This document shows, in pieces, positions 29,707-39,048 of a DNA stretch of 64,000 nucleotides; the first letter of the stretch is position 1; each line of letters begins with the position of its first letter. The DNA comes from Pelolinea sp. (lineage in GTDB: Bacteria; Chloroflexota; Anaerolineae; Anaerolineales; Anaerolineaceae): positions 1-64,000 of the forward strand of contig JAAZOD010000014.1 of assembly GCA_012797975.1 (NCBI GenBank), read 5' to 3'. The position numbers and the translations under genes were made by a program. The notes under the pieces are model-generated. The model saw only the letters and a list, made by a program, of their open reading frames with translations. It ran no database searches and had not been told where the DNA came from.

Positions 29707-30357
29707 TTAAGCTCCTAAAAGAAATTTTGCGATTCCCGTCATTGCGGGCTGTAAAACCATACTGATTAGATTGAAGCCGGAAAATTGACCAAGAACGATA
29801 ATGGCCAGTAAAATGAACGACCCATAAGGGCGGATCTTCTCATACGAATAGGCCATCTTTTCGGGGAGAACGAACGCCAGAATCTGTTCGCCATCCAGAG
29901 GCGGGATCGGCAGCAAATTGAAAAGCATCAGACCCAGATTAATGAACAGAAAGTACACAAAAAAATCAAACAGACTGGGAAGGTAAGAACTGACCGCAGC
30001 CGTTTGTGCCACCCATCCAAAGCGCAGCGGTATGGCGGCAACGATCGCCAAAATAAAATTGGCCAATGGCCCAGCCAGCGCCACAGCCATCAGCGCAGCG
30101 GGATGTTTCTGTTTAAGGGTAAAACCATTGATCGGCACCGGTTTCGCCCACCCAAAACCCACCAGCAAGAGCATAAGACTGCCTACCGGATCAAGGTGTT
30201 TAAAGGGGTTAAGCGTCAACCGTCCCGCCCAACGCGGGGTTTCATCTCCAAAATGAACTGCCATCCAAGCATGAGAGAATTCGTGAAAAGTCAGTGAGAT
30301 GAGTAAAACCAGAATACGGGTGAAAAGTACAGAGGGGGTTGTATTGAAAAGGTTCAT
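29707..30357 (-). CDS. M50/site-2-protease family membrane metalloprotease
   Basis: The 216-residue protein has the zinc-binding motif TFHEFSHAWMA in the first membrane segment and the third ligand region LLPIPPLDGEQI near residue 155. Five to six membrane segments are seen. No PDZ domain is present, making it a minimal FtsH-independent site-2 protease of the kind that cleaves membrane-embedded regulators. It ends one base before the start of the TyrA-like gene. Confidence 0.88.
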   Translation of the reverse strand: MNLFNTTPSVLFTRILVLLISLTFHEFSHAWMAVHFGDETPRWAGRLTLNPFKHLDPVGSLMLLLVGFGWAKPVPINGFTLKQKHPAALMAVALAGPLANFILAIVAAIPLRFGWVAQTAAVSSYLPSLFDFFVYFLFINLGLMLFNLLPIPPLDGEQILAFVLPEKMAYSYEKIRPYGSFILLAIIVLGQFSGFNLISMVLQPAMTGIAKFLLGA

Positions 30358-30407
30358 AGTTCATTTCCCATTCGTGAAGCGATTATATCATGCGATATAA
30401 TGCTGAC

Positions 30408-30605
30408 ATGTTGTTTGACCTGGAAAAAGGAGATGTGATCCGTATGCGCAAGGAACATCCTTGCGGAGGAACAGCCTGGATCGTGACCCGTCTGGGCGCT
30501 GACATCGGGTTGGAATGTCTCACCTGCAAACGACGCATCATGCTCACTCGCCGAGAGCTATTGAAAAGAATGAAAGAAAATCTCGGAAGGGAAAAAAAAG
30601 AATAG
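30408..30605 (+). CDS. DUF951 small protein, probably leaderless
   Basis: The 65-residue product matches the DUF951 layout: FDLEKGDVIRMRKEHPCGG, then IGLECLTCKRRIMLTR. It has three cysteines, which could bind metal, and basic charge suggesting nucleic-acid binding. ATG 30408 fits the family N-terminus. A TATAAT box at 30396-30401 ends six bases before it, so the transcript probably starts at the start codon. It lies upstream of tsaE and tsaB. Confidence 0.85.
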   Translation: MLFDLEKGDVIRMRKEHPCGGTAWIVTRLGADIGLECLTCKRRIMLTRRELLKRMKENLGREKKE

Positions 30606-30644
30606 GTGCGAGCAGCATGCCTGAGAAATGTAAAGGTTTTTCAA

Positions 30645-31145
30645 ATGCCGATCCTGGATGAAAGCACACTCGAGTTCCTCAGCCGCAGCCCCGATCAGAC
30701 ACGTCGGGTTGGAGCGCGCCTTGGATCTCTTCTGCACTCCGGCGATACACTGTGTTTGAACGGTGATCTGGGTGCAGGGAAAACCACCCTGGTGCAGGGC
30801 ATTGCCCAGGGTTGGGGTTCAGCCGACCCCGTCACCAGCCCAACCTTCGTGCTGGTGAACCACTATCGCCGACCGGATGGACAGCAGATCTCCCACCTCG
30901 ATGCATATCGGCTTTCGGGCGCACTGGAAGCGGAGGACCTTGACCTGGAATATATGCTGGAAAATGGCCCTCTGATCGTGGAATGGCCCCTGCGCATCAT
31001 GAGCGCTCTGCCAGAGATGCATCTGTGGATCGACCTGCAGTATATCAACGAACAGCAGCGCATGCTGCTCATCAAACCTGCAGGCAGCACATACAAGAAT
31101 ATCGTCTTACAATTAAGAAAGCAGGTTTTCTCGGATTTGACATGA
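30645..31145 (+). CDS. tsaE: tRNA t6A biosynthesis ATPase TsaE
   Basis: The 166-residue protein has Walker A LNGDLGAGKTTLVQGIA, the conserved VTSPTFVLVNHY and HLDAYRL, and VEWPLRI (the conserved E-W after the fourth strand). With TsaB and TsaD it drives threonylcarbamoyl-adenosine formation at A37 of ANN-decoding tRNAs. ATG 30645 has AAAGG upstream and gives the usual length. Its stop overlaps the tsaB start (ATGA). Confidence 0.93.
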   Translation: MPILDESTLEFLSRSPDQTRRVGARLGSLLHSGDTLCLNGDLGAGKTTLVQGIAQGWGSADPVTSPTFVLVNHYRRPDGQQISHLDAYRLSGALEAEDLDLEYMLENGPLIVEWPLRIMSALPEMHLWIDLQYINEQQRMLLIKPAGSTYKNIVLQLRKQVFSDLT

Positions 31146-31819
31146 TCCTGGCAATCGATACTTCCACGCAATGGTTGAGTGTGGCGCTCTATGATGCCAC
31201 CCAAGAAGTCTTCTCCTTTGAAAAGACCTGGTGTTCCACACGCCGCCATACCATCGAACTGGCACCAGCCATTGCCAATCTGCTGCAAGAAGCCGGCGCA
31301 AGCATACAAACTGTTGATACACTGGCAGTCGCCACCGGTCCCGGTTCTTTTACCAGTTTACGCATCGGGCTGGCATTTGCCAAAGGCATGGCACTCGCCA
31401 ACCATATTAATTTGATTGGCATACCCAGTCTGGATATTCTCGCTTTTTCACAGCCGGCTGCTGTCATTCCGTTGATCTGCGTATTGCAGGCCGGCCGCAA
31501 TAAACTGGCCGCCTGCCGGTATTCCTACCAAGAAGGATGGATCGCTCAGGGCGATCCGTTTGTTCTCTCTCCTCAAGAGCTCAGCGAGGGAATTGACGAG
31601 GAGACGATCATCTGCGGCGAAATGGACGCAGAAGAACGCAGGGTGATCAGCAGAAAATGGAAAAAAGTCCATATCCCGTCCACTGCAAGCTGCATCCGCC
31701 GGGCGGCTTTTCTGGCGGAAATCGCTGCTCAAAAAGCAGCGCAGGGGAAATTGGATGATCCCATGACGCTGGCACCCATCTATTTACACACTGCCAATCC
31801 CATTCCTGATGGTTCTTAA
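31142..31819 (+). CDS. tsaB: tRNA t6A biosynthesis protein TsaB
   Basis: The 225-residue protein starts MILAIDTSTQWLSVAL and has the conserved VATGPGSFTSLRIGLAFAKG (residues about 67-86), typical of the ASKHA-fold TsaB that scaffolds TsaD and TsaE. Translational coupling with tsaE is seen in the ATGA overlap. A longer upstream frame overlapping tsaE is not needed. Confidence 0.93.
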   Translation: MILAIDTSTQWLSVALYDATQEVFSFEKTWCSTRRHTIELAPAIANLLQEAGASIQTVDTLAVATGPGSFTSLRIGLAFAKGMALANHINLIGIPSLDILAFSQPAAVIPLICVLQAGRNKLAACRYSYQEGWIAQGDPFVLSPQELSEGIDEETIICGEMDAEERRVISRKWKKVHIPSTASCIRRAAFLAEIAAQKAAQGKLDDPMTLAPIYLHTANPIPDGS

Positions 31820-31878
31820 TGTTGACATCAGAAACATCAGAACATTGTAAAATTACCTGCAGGTAGAAAGGATTTACC

Positions 31879-32520
31879 GTGACCCCAGAGAACACATTGA
31901 TTGAAATACGAGCGGAGATCGCTCAATGCATGAAATGCCCTCTTGCCTATGGCAGAAAAAATACAGTTCCGGGTGAAGGGCCGGCCGATGCAGAAATCAT
32001 GTTCATCGGCGAGGGTCCGGGATTCTACGAAAATGAACAGGGTAAACCCTTTGTAGGGCAAGCCGGTAAATTCCTGGACGAGTTGCTGGCAAGCGCCGGA
32101 TTGAAAAGAGAGCGAGTTTTTATCACCAACGTGGTAAAATGCCGTCCACCCGACAATCGCGATCCGGAACCAAGCGAACTGGAAGCGTGCGCAACCTACC
32201 TCGACCGGCAGATCGCTTTTCTGCATCCCAAAGTGATCGTTACCCTGGGCAGGCATTCCATGGGCAAATTCTTGCCCACTGCCAAAATCAGCCAAATCCA
32301 CGGGCGGTCGGCCTGGGTGCGCGGTCAATTGATCGTTGCCATGTATCATCCGGCCGCCGGTTTACATCAGCCCAATTTGAAATCAACCATTGTGGCCGAC
32401 TTCAAAAAACTTCCCCAGATTATCGAGCAGGCGCGCAGTTCCGAAATGGCTCAAAAAGCGCCCCAGCAGATCGAAGAAGAACCTCACAAAGAAGACCCGA
32501 CACAATTGAGCTTCTTCTAG
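31879..32520 (+). CDS. Family-4 uracil-DNA glycosylase with 4Fe-4S cluster
   Basis: A GTG start with GAAAGG upstream gives 213 residues. Cys17, Cys20, Cys88 and Cys104 form the 4Fe-4S ligand set of thermostable family-4 UDGs. Motif GEGPGFYENEQGKPFVGQAG surrounds the active site, TNVVKCRPPDNRDP follows, and MYHPAAGL is the C-terminal DNA-contact loop. The enzyme removes uracil from DNA. The last residues, QLSFF, match the short beta-clamp-binding pattern QL(S/D)LF at the end of an acidic tail, suggesting tethering to the replication clamp. Confidence 0.92.
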   Translation: MTPENTLIEIRAEIAQCMKCPLAYGRKNTVPGEGPADAEIMFIGEGPGFYENEQGKPFVGQAGKFLDELLASAGLKRERVFITNVVKCRPPDNRDPEPSELEACATYLDRQIAFLHPKVIVTLGRHSMGKFLPTAKISQIHGRSAWVRGQLIVAMYHPAAGLHQPNLKSTIVADFKKLPQIIEQARSSEMAQKAPQQIEEEPHKEDPTQLSFF

Positions 32521-32534
32521 GAGAAAAAGAAAGC

Positions 32535-33851
32535 ATGAACTATACAAAAGACTTGATCGAAAAATTCATCCATAAAACCGCTCGCATCGGTGTATTGGGG
32601 CTTGGATATGTGGGCCTGCCGCTGGCGGTGGTTTTCGCGCAGGCAGGTTTTGAAGTAACCGGGATCGACCCGATCGAAGAAAAAATAAAAAAATTGCAGC
32701 AAGGAAAGAGTTACGTGCTGGATGTCCCCGACGAGACGATCCAAATTCTGACCGCCAGCGGGAAATTGAAAGCCACCTCTGATTTTTCTGTGCTGAAAGA
32801 ATTGGATGCCGTCAGCATCTGTGTTCCCACACCGCTACGCAAGACCGGCGATCCTGACCTTTCCTATATCCTCTCGGTGGCGGATTCACTAAAAGAATAT
32901 GTCCACCCGGGCATGGCCATTGTCCTGGAATCCACCACCTACCCTGGCACCACCCGCGAAATGATCCTCACCAAATTGACCGACGGAACCAATTTGAAAA
33001 TCGGTGAAGACTTGTTCTTGGCGTTCTCCCCCGAACGGGTGGACCCCGGAAGAGCGGATTACACCACCATCAATACACCCAAGGTGATCGGCGGGATCAC
33101 ACCCGCCTGCCTTGAAGTCACTTCCTGCTGGTACGGGCAAGCACTGCAAAAGGTGGTGCCTGTATCCTCTGCCGAAGTGGCGGAAATGGCAAAACTGCTT
33201 GAAAACACCTTCCGCATGATCAATATCGGTCTGGTCAATGAAATGGCGATGATGTGCGATCGGTTGGGTGTAGATGTATGGGAAGTGATCGACGCCGCCT
33301 CGACAAAGCCGTTCGGTTTCATGAAATTCCAACCTGGCCCCGGGTTGGGCGGGCACTGCATTCCCATCGATCCGCTTTATCTCTCCTGGAAACTGAAGAC
33401 GCTGAACTATTCAACACGCTTCATCAACCTGGCATCGGAGATCAACACCGGAATGCCGCGCTACACGGTTTCGAAAATTCAGGATGCGCTGAACCAGCAC
33501 AAGAAACCCATCAACGGCAGCAAGGTGCTGGTTCTGGGCGTATCGTACAAACCCGACATCGATGATCTGCGGGAATCGCCAGCCCTGGATATCATTCATC
33601 TGCTGCATGAAAAAGGCGCGCAGGTACAATACCATGATCCGTTCATCCCATCCATCAACCATGATGAAATACGAATGCAGTCGGTGGCTGATCTTGACAA
33701 GGCAGTGAAAGAAGCCGATTGCGTGGTGATCGTCACCAATCATAGTTTATATGATTATCCAAAACTTCTACAGGATGCCAAATTGATCTTTGATGCACGC
33801 AACGCAATCGGCGCGCTGGGGAAAGATAATCCAAAGGTAGTGAAACTATAA
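32535..33851 (+). CDS. UDP-sugar 6-dehydrogenase (nucleotide-sugar dehydrogenase)
   Basis: The 438-residue protein has the NAD motif IGVLGLGYVGLPLAVVFA, CVPTPLRKTGDPD, ESTTYPGTT, the catalytic cysteine in GPGLGGHCIPIDP, and VLVLGVSYKPDIDDLRESPA. The motif set resembles UDP-GlcNAc dehydrogenases (WbpA/TviB) more than UDP-glucose dehydrogenases, but substrate is not certain. It oxidises C6 to a carboxylate, making a uronic-acid precursor for the polysaccharide made by the downstream genes. The next gene starts on its stop codon. Confidence 0.92.
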   Translation: MNYTKDLIEKFIHKTARIGVLGLGYVGLPLAVVFAQAGFEVTGIDPIEEKIKKLQQGKSYVLDVPDETIQILTASGKLKATSDFSVLKELDAVSICVPTPLRKTGDPDLSYILSVADSLKEYVHPGMAIVLESTTYPGTTREMILTKLTDGTNLKIGEDLFLAFSPERVDPGRADYTTINTPKVIGGITPACLEVTSCWYGQALQKVVPVSSAEVAEMAKLLENTFRMINIGLVNEMAMMCDRLGVDVWEVIDAASTKPFGFMKFQPGPGLGGHCIPIDPLYLSWKLKTLNYSTRFINLASEINTGMPRYTVSKIQDALNQHKKPINGSKVLVLGVSYKPDIDDLRESPALDIIHLLHEKGAQVQYHDPFIPSINHDEIRMQSVADLDKAVKEADCVVIVTNHSLYDYPKLLQDAKLIFDARNAIGALGKDNPKVVKL

Positions 33852-34828
33852 TGGGCGTTTATTTCGTAACCGGTGCGGCAGGTTTCATCGCTTCCAAAGT
33901 ATGCGAATTCCTGCTGGCAGATGGAAACACAGTCATCGGGATCGACAACTTTGACCCGGTTTATGATCTGCGTTTAAAGGACTGGCGGCTCAAACGATTG
34001 CAGGCATATCCGCAGTTTACCTTTCACCGTGAAGATATTTGTGATTATGCCACTCTGAAAGAGATCTTCGCAAACAACCCTGCGGTGGGTGCCATCATCA
34101 ATCTGGCTGCCAAAGCCGGGGTGCGCGATTCGGTGCTTGACCCCTGGTCCTATTACAACACCAATGTAACAGGGACTTTAAATTTGCTGGAGATGTGCAA
34201 AAACCACAACATTAAAAAATTCATTCTGGCTTCCACATCCAGCATTTATGGCAATGATGCGCCCTACCCTACCCCCGAAACAACCGATTCCAGCCACCCT
34301 TTGCAACCTTACGCAGCCAGCAAGAAAGCAGCCGAAACATTAAGCTACAGCTACCACTACTTGCATCACCTGGATGTCAGTGTGGTGCGCTATTTCACGG
34401 TATATGGACCTGCCGGAAGGCCCGCCATGTCGATGTACCGCTTCACAAAATGGATCACAGAAGGAGAACCGGTCATCGTGTACGGAGACGGGAATCAAAC
34501 ACGCGGTTTCACCTATGTGGATGATATCGCACGCGGCACCATCCAAGCCCTGAAACCTGTAGGATATGAGATCATCAATCTGGGCGGTCACCAAACCATC
34601 TCCATTAACGATCTGATCCATACCTTTGAAACAATCATCGGAAAAAAAGCGAAACTTGAATTCCTTCCGGCCAATCCAGCCGACATGAACGCAAGTTGGG
34701 CAGATGTGAGCAAGGCCAAGGACCTGCTAGGGTGGATGCCAGAGGTGCCCCTGGAAAAGGGAATTCCGAAGATCATCGATTGGTACATGCAGGAACGTTC
34801 CTGGGCCAGCCAGGTTTCAACGGAATGA
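33851..34828 (+). CDS. NAD-dependent nucleotide-sugar epimerase
   Basis: The 325-residue short-chain dehydrogenase has the TGAAGFIASKVCEFLL cofactor motif, the catalytic ASTSSIYG with YAASKKAAE (YxxxK), and C-terminal NLGGHQTISINDLI. It is most like UDP-glucuronate/UDP-GlcNAcA 4-epimerases and fits the preceding dehydrogenase in a pathway to a galacturonate-type sugar. The start overlaps the upstream TAA by one base and the stop overlaps the flippase ATG. Confidence 0.9.
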   Translation: MGVYFVTGAAGFIASKVCEFLLADGNTVIGIDNFDPVYDLRLKDWRLKRLQAYPQFTFHREDICDYATLKEIFANNPAVGAIINLAAKAGVRDSVLDPWSYYNTNVTGTLNLLEMCKNHNIKKFILASTSSIYGNDAPYPTPETTDSSHPLQPYAASKKAAETLSYSYHYLHHLDVSVVRYFTVYGPAGRPAMSMYRFTKWITEGEPVIVYGDGNQTRGFTYVDDIARGTIQALKPVGYEIINLGGHQTISINDLIHTFETIIGKKAKLEFLPANPADMNASWADVSKAKDLLGWMPEVPLEKGIPKIIDWYMQERSWASQVSTE

Positions 34829-36165
34829 AAACCATCAAAGACATTTGGGATGATTGGAGCAAAGATTCAACCGTCGTAAGGGTCCTCCGCAATTCCGGAT
34901 ACCTGCTCTTCAGCAATGTTTTCAGCGTGATTCAAAGTGTCTTGACCGGACGCTTGCTCGGCATCATGGGTTTTGGGACCGTTGGTACCATCACAATCTT
35001 TGCTTCCACCCTGAACCGACTGTTCTCCTTCCGCATGAACGAACTGGTGGTGAAATATTACGGTGAAGCCATCGAGAAAAAACAACCGGAACGGGCAGCC
35101 GCCGTTGTAAAAGCTTCGCTGATTGCCGAAGCGGCCACCTCCATACTTTCTTTCATGGTTTGTACTTTGCTGGCTTCTTTTGCCGCTACCTATATTGCAG
35201 ACGATCCCTCCCTGAAACCTCATTTCATTTTGTACGGGACGATCATTTTAGCCAACCTCGTCATGGAAACCACCACCGGTGTGCTGCAGGTAAATGGAAA
35301 ATTTCGGGTTCAGGCATTCATCACCTTTCTCAGCAGTGTTTGCACCGCCGCCATCATCGTTTGGGCGTATGTTGCCAAAGGCGGGCTATGGGAGATCGTG
35401 ATCGCCTACATGGCAGGGAAATTCGTTTTAGGTATTGGAACAGCCATGGTGGGCTTCAAAGAATTGCGAGCCACACTCGGCAAAGGTTGGTTGAAGACAT
35501 CCTTCTCCTATTTGCCGCCCGTCAAGGAATTGACCCGCTTTGCCTTCAGCACCAACATCAGCAGCACCATCATGATGCTGGTGCGCGATAACGAAGTATT
35601 GTGGGTAGCATATTTCTTATCCCCGTTGGAAGCCGGATACGCCCGTGCAGCGCTGGCAATCATCAACTTCGTGCAACTTCCCATCACCCCGTTCATTTCC
35701 ACCACCTATCCTGAGATCAACCGGGCCATCACCCAAAAAGCCTGGGGGCACGTCAAAGAGCTGTTGCGAAAAATTACCCTCATTTCAGGAAGCTGGACCA
35801 TTGGTGCTTCGCTTGGACTGGCAATCTTTGGAAAATGGCTGCTTTCGCTATACGGCGCAGATTTTGTCCCGGCCTACTCGACCATGATGATCTTTTTGTT
35901 AGGTCTGGGGTTTGCCAATATCTTCTTCTGGAACCGACCGCTGCTGCTTTCATTGGAGCTTCCCATGGTTCCATACAAAGCCAGTTTGTATTGTGGCCTT
36001 GCGAAAGTGCTGTTATCTTTCCTCCTGGTACCCATGCTGGGTCTGAATGTTGAAGCCTGGCTGCTTTCCATCTTTTTCTTGATCAGCATCAGCGTGATCG
36101 TGCTGCGCGGGATCAAGGAGATCAATGCACGCGTACAGCTCGGACAATCTGAGGCCCCCTCATGA
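34825..36165 (+). CDS. Wzx-like polysaccharide flippase (MATE/MOP superfamily)
   Basis: The 446-residue protein has about 12 to 14 hydrophobic segments and an N-terminus typical of polysaccharide transporters (SGYLLFSNVFSVIQSVLTGRLLG). It should move lipid-linked oligosaccharide units across the cytoplasmic membrane. It overlaps both neighbours by four bases (ATGA), so it is in one operon with the dehydrogenase, epimerase and glycosyltransferase genes. Confidence 0.85.
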   Translation: MKTIKDIWDDWSKDSTVVRVLRNSGYLLFSNVFSVIQSVLTGRLLGIMGFGTVGTITIFASTLNRLFSFRMNELVVKYYGEAIEKKQPERAAAVVKASLIAEAATSILSFMVCTLLASFAATYIADDPSLKPHFILYGTIILANLVMETTTGVLQVNGKFRVQAFITFLSSVCTAAIIVWAYVAKGGLWEIVIAYMAGKFVLGIGTAMVGFKELRATLGKGWLKTSFSYLPPVKELTRFAFSTNISSTIMMLVRDNEVLWVAYFLSPLEAGYARAALAIINFVQLPITPFISTTYPEINRAITQKAWGHVKELLRKITLISGSWTIGASLGLAIFGKWLLSLYGADFVPAYSTMMIFLLGLGFANIFFWNRPLLLSLELPMVPYKASLYCGLAKVLLSFLLVPMLGLNVEAWLLSIFFLISISVIVLRGIKEINARVQLGQSEAPS

Positions 36166-37331
36166 AAATTGCATGCATTACCACCTCTCAAATTCCTTCG
36201 CGCACTGCCAACAGTATTCAAGCCATGAAGGTATGCCATGCCTTGAAGCAGTGCGGTGAGGAAATAAAGGTTTGGGTTCCGCTCTTTAAAAAAGCGGATT
36301 GGAGTGAATTAAAAGACCTGTATGGTCTGCAGGAGGAATTTCCCGTAGCATGGCTGCCGTTCAAGCCATCCTTGAAACAGTATGATTTCTGCTGGCACTC
36401 CGTTGAACTGGCAAAGCAATGGGGAGCGGATGTGATCTACACCTGGGCGCTGCAGAGTGCCGTGTTTGCACAGCAGCAGCATCTGCCAACCGTCATGGAA
36501 TTCCACGATTTTCCAATGGGCACCTTTGGACCCCACCTGTTCCGAAGGTATATCCGCCATCAGGCCAACTCTCTTTCACTCACAACCACCGCAGCACTTG
36601 CCAAGGGGCTTGAAGAGAAATACAGATTCACCTTTCAAGCCAGTACCCTGCAGATCGCGCCCAACGGTACCGACCCCGAACGGTACGCCCATCTGCCCGG
36701 CCCTGCACAGGCACGCAAACAATTGGAGCTGAAAGAAAATACAACGGTGGGGTTCACCGGCCACTTCTACAGCGGCAGGGGTGTTGACCTGCTGCTTGAA
36801 ATTGCCTTGGCGTTGCCTGAGGTTCAATTCCTGTGGGTGGGCGGAAAAGAAGAGCATATCCGACCCTGGCGTGAAGAGCTGAAACAAAGAAATGTCCAGA
36901 ACGTTGTTCTGACGGGATTCATTCCCAATCAACAGCTACCGCTTTATCAAGCCGCCTGCGACATACTGGTCATGCCGTACGGAAAGACGATCTCGGGCAG
37001 CAGCGGGGGGGACATTTCCAAGGTCATCAACCCGATGAAAATGTTCGATTACATGGCGAGCGGCCGGGCGATCGTTGCCAGTGAGATCCCCGTATTTCAT
37101 GAAATTTTATCCGAACAAAGCGCTGTATTTTGCCCACCCGATGACAGCCAGGTCTGGGCGGCAGCGATTCGGAACCTGGCGGAAGATGCAGAAATTCGAA
37201 AGAAATTGGCAAACAATGCCAAAGTGCTTTCCCAACGGTACAGTTGGAAAACTCGCGCTGAAAAGTCTCTGGCATTGATCAAAGGTTTGGAGGGCTTTCG
37301 TCATGAAGAAAGGACTGATCAAGAATCTTAA
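36162..37331 (+). CDS. Glycosyltransferase family 4-like protein
   Basis: The 389-residue protein has the GT-B fold pattern: an N-terminal domain starting IACITTSQIPSRTANSIQAMK, then VGFTGHFYSGRGVDLLLE, GFIPNQQLPLYQAACDILVMPYG and KMFDYMASGRAIVASEIP, the donor-binding region. It should transfer a sugar to the growing repeat unit. It overlaps the flippase by four bases and the next gene by 29 bases. Confidence 0.87.
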   Translation: MKIACITTSQIPSRTANSIQAMKVCHALKQCGEEIKVWVPLFKKADWSELKDLYGLQEEFPVAWLPFKPSLKQYDFCWHSVELAKQWGADVIYTWALQSAVFAQQQHLPTVMEFHDFPMGTFGPHLFRRYIRHQANSLSLTTTAALAKGLEEKYRFTFQASTLQIAPNGTDPERYAHLPGPAQARKQLELKENTTVGFTGHFYSGRGVDLLLEIALALPEVQFLWVGGKEEHIRPWREELKQRNVQNVVLTGFIPNQQLPLYQAACDILVMPYGKTISGSSGGDISKVINPMKMFDYMASGRAIVASEIPVFHEILSEQSAVFCPPDDSQVWAAAIRNLAEDAEIRKKLANNAKVLSQRYSWKTRAEKSLALIKGLEGFRHEERTDQES

Positions 37332-38832
37332 GGTTTCCATTCCGGCTGCGGCCTTATTGGGGGGAATCGTATGCCTGGTAAACCCGGGCAACAAGCCATG
37401 GGTGGGTTGGCTGGGCAGCGCAATTCTTTCTTTCATCTTCCTGTTCGGAATCCATTATGCGGTTGAAAAATTGAACAGCCCCCGACAGGTTAAAACAATC
37501 ACCACCGTCAACCTGCTCTTGCGAATCATTACAGGCATCGCGTTATTTTTGCTGTTGCCCATCTGGGGATACGATGAAGAACCACCCCAAGCAGGTTATC
37601 TATATCTCGATGCATATCGGCGCGACACCGATGCCTGGCAGATCGCAAGCACGGACGAACCAATTTGGACAGGTTTTCAGGATGAATTCTATACCGACCA
37701 ATATGGTGGCATGCTCTCCTTGAGCGCATCGACCTACCGCGTTTTCAGCCCTGATGCCCATCGCCCCATCCTGATCTTGTTGCTGACCTCTTTCGTCAGC
37801 ACACTGGGCATACCCTTCTACTGGCAGGCGATCCAAAAACGCTTCGGCGACAAAGTCGCCAGCCTGGCATGCTGGATCATGGCACTTTATCCAGAAAGCA
37901 TCATTCTGGGCGGCTCTCAGATGCGCGAGCCGCTGATCATCGGCTTGAGCGGCATCATTCTATGGGGCCTGGAACACCGCAAGCAGGATAAGCGAGCAGG
38001 AACAATCACTTTCATCATCAGTCTGCTGGCGTTGACCCTGATCTCCACCCGCTACGCCATTGCGGTTGTGCTGCTGATTGCACTGTGGACATGGTCTGAC
38101 CTCACCACGCGCGAAACAGAAACCCGCCAGAAGGTGTGGAAGAGCTTACCGCTGGTGCTCATTGTGCTGGCAGGTTTGTTCATCAGTTGGAGATGGTTGA
38201 TCGATACCTCGCGCTGGGATCTTTATCTCATGGAAAGCAGTTCCGGAAGAGTCCAGTTCGAGCTGGATGCGATCGGTGAGCAATTCCGTATTCCTTTTCT
38301 GGTGCTGTACGGCATATTGCAGCCCGTACTGCCCGCCGCCATCGCTTACCCCGGCATCGCCATTATGCGCGTCATTGCCATCTTCCGTTCAACCGGCTGG
38401 TACCTCATTGCCCCCTCTTTGCTGATTTCATTGTTCTTCATCCCCCGAGAAAAAGACAGGAAAAACCGAAAAGTTTTAATTCTGACCGCCTGCTTCATCC
38501 TGTTCTGGATCTTCCTCTCTTCGCTGCGGGCCGGCGGTGATCAATGGGATAACCCGCGCTACCGTACTGCCATTCTGCCTTGGATCGCGCTGGTGGCCAG
38601 CTGGGTCATGGTGTTCTTCAACGAGCAAAAGAACCCATGGTTGAAAAGAACCTACAGCATCGTGGGCGTCTTCTGTTTATTCTTCCTGCAATGGTATCTG
38701 AGCCGTTACTATAAACTCTGGGCACGTCTGCCCTTCATGAAGATGGTGCTGGTACTGGCAGCGACCATTCTGGTGATGATCGCCGGCTTTTTGTTGGTCG
38801 ACCATCTACGTCACAAATCCGGGGAGAAATAA
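37303..38832 (+). CDS. Polytopic GT-C-like membrane protein
   Basis: The 509-residue protein has about 11 membrane segments. The first large loop carries an acidic pattern (YLYLDAYRRDTDAW) like the Asp-containing loops of GT-C glycosyltransferases and O-antigen polymerases, and a basic loop lies between later helices (REKDRKNRK). It could be a polymerase or glycosyltransferase of the locus. No family signature is complete. It overlaps the preceding GT4 gene by 29 bases. Confidence 0.65.
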   Translation: MKKGLIKNLKVSIPAAALLGGIVCLVNPGNKPWVGWLGSAILSFIFLFGIHYAVEKLNSPRQVKTITTVNLLLRIITGIALFLLLPIWGYDEEPPQAGYLYLDAYRRDTDAWQIASTDEPIWTGFQDEFYTDQYGGMLSLSASTYRVFSPDAHRPILILLLTSFVSTLGIPFYWQAIQKRFGDKVASLACWIMALYPESIILGGSQMREPLIIGLSGIILWGLEHRKQDKRAGTITFIISLLALTLISTRYAIAVVLLIALWTWSDLTTRETETRQKVWKSLPLVLIVLAGLFISWRWLIDTSRWDLYLMESSSGRVQFELDAIGEQFRIPFLVLYGILQPVLPAAIAYPGIAIMRVIAIFRSTGWYLIAPSLLISLFFIPREKDRKNRKVLILTACFILFWIFLSSLRAGGDQWDNPRYRTAILPWIALVASWVMVFFNEQKNPWLKRTYSIVGVFCLFFLQWYLSRYYKLWARLPFMKMVLVLAATILVMIAGFLLVDHLRHKSGEK

Positions 38833-39048
38833 AAAGCAAATGTTATAATCACCTGCGGGAACCGGGCAAAAGGGCCGGAGCACCGGTCATGCTCCCCATG
38901 CTAGCAACCCAACATCCTTCTCAAGAATTTCATGTTTCACGGGGATGTTGTAAAATGGAGAAACGCAGAGCGATACTCACACGCTCCGTAGCGCTCTTGT
39001 TAACAAACTGAGTATTTCGAAATACTTTTGAACAGTCAGGAGAAAACG
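38833..39048. promoter_or_regulatory. Intergenic regulatory region with palindromes
   Basis: It contains a long-range pair CAACATCC (38910-38917) and GGATGTTG (38943-38950), then TTGTTAACAA (38997-39006) and AGTATTTCGAAATACT (39011-39026), both perfect palindromes, followed by the AGGAG site of the next gene. It is likely a promoter and operator region that starts a new unit within the polysaccharide locus. Confidence 0.55.
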
